Both the position numbers and the translations under genes were made by a program. A model generated the notes under the pieces. That model made no database searches, was not told the origin of the DNA, and saw nothing but the letters and a program-made list of their open reading frames with translations. Below, piece by piece: positions 63,828 to 64,000 of a stretch of 64,000 nucleotides of DNA. The stretch comes from Mesorhizobium sp. WSM4904 (GTDB lineage: Bacteria > Pseudomonadota > Alphaproteobacteria > Rhizobiales > Rhizobiaceae). Numbering within the stretch: the stretch's first letter is position 1; every line of letters starts with the position of its first letter. The stretch is taken from the NCBI RefSeq assembly GCF_029674545.1, contig NZ_CP121354.1, positions 5,651,001 through 5,715,000 on the forward strand, read 5' to 3'.

Positions 63828-64000
63828 GGTGCATGCCGTAGTCCCAAAACCGCTTCGCACTTTTGGGCGGCATGCACCTTTCTAGTCTTGGTGCATGCCG
63901 TAGTCCCAAAACCGCTTCGCACGTTTGGGCGGCATGCACCGTTCTAGTCTTGGTGCATGCCGTGATCCCAAAACCGCTTCGCACTTTTGGGCGGCATGCA
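63828..64000. repeat. three tandem 62-bp palindromic repeats, last cut by window edge
   Basis: Copies begin at 63828, 63890 and 63952, spaced exactly 62 nt apart. Each has arms GGTGCATGCCG and CGGCATGCACC around CCCAAAA, a CCGCTTCGCAC loop and TTTTGGG. The architecture resembles the second palindrome at 44629-44673. Confidence 0.8.

Overview
The window looks like chromosome of a Mesorhizobium-like member of the Rhizobiales. Reasons: a DUF768 protein (a family I know mainly from Mesorhizobium), the glgB-glgC-glgA-pgm-glgX order, typical rhizobial palindromic intergenic repeats, ATGA/TGATG gene overlaps throughout, and stress promoters of the alphaproteobacterial EcfG/RpoE2 type. No insertion sequence, CRISPR array or rRNA is visible. 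The only RNA-gene trace is the 3' half of a proline tRNA near 43.4 kb.

Region 1 (1-25.6 kb) is a two-part glycan/glycoconjugate cluster. The left operon (389-9837) holds two NAD-sugar epimerases, a B12-binding radical SAM enzyme, a GT4 glycosyltransferase, three CgeB-like glycosyltransferases, a UDP-glucuronate-decarboxylase-like enzyme and two small proteins. The right operon (16451-25556) holds myo-inositol-1-phosphate synthase, a histidine phosphatase, a fourth CgeB-like transferase, a sugar nucleotidyltransferase, two methyltransferases, a glycosidase-like protein whose barrel order looks circularly permuted, a PIG-L deacetylase, a GT4 transferase and a GNAT-like acyltransferase. Between them, on the minus strand, lie a cytochrome c oxidase operon (coxII-I-III-ctaG) and two c-type cytochrome genes. 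From memory, a recurrent rhizobial cassette of this kind has been called the 'rhizo-twelve' system; its product is, as far as I know, undefined.

Region 2 (25.6-42.8 kb) is a stress-envelope island: an EcfG-like sigma factor convergent with a NepR-like small protein, two divergent Nramp transporters, a CDF transporter, YciE-type ferritin-like protein, three PRC-barrel proteins, DUF3618/holin-like membrane proteins, hydrophilin-like small proteins and very short single-helix membrane proteins of 24-38 residues. Reading upstream regions by eye, I find the box GGAAC-N16/17-NNTT in the correct orientation ahead of 16 genes or operons from position 212 to 41.6 kb, plus one ahead of a structured non-coding stretch. 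This ties the glycan cluster, the cytochromes and the stress genes into one likely EcfG regulon.

Region 3 (42.8-45.1 kb) is gene-poor and contains the tRNA-Pro fragment and a rhizobial mosaic repeat. Region 4 (45.1-50.5 kb) is an oligopeptide ABC transporter operon. Region 5 (50.8-53.0 kb) encodes two Tad-type pilus-assembly proteins. Region 6 (53.0-64.0 kb) is a glycogen metabolism operon reading leftward (glgB, glgC, glgA, pgm, glgX, GH13 alpha-glucosidase), with tandem palindromic repeats upstream of glgB at the window edge.
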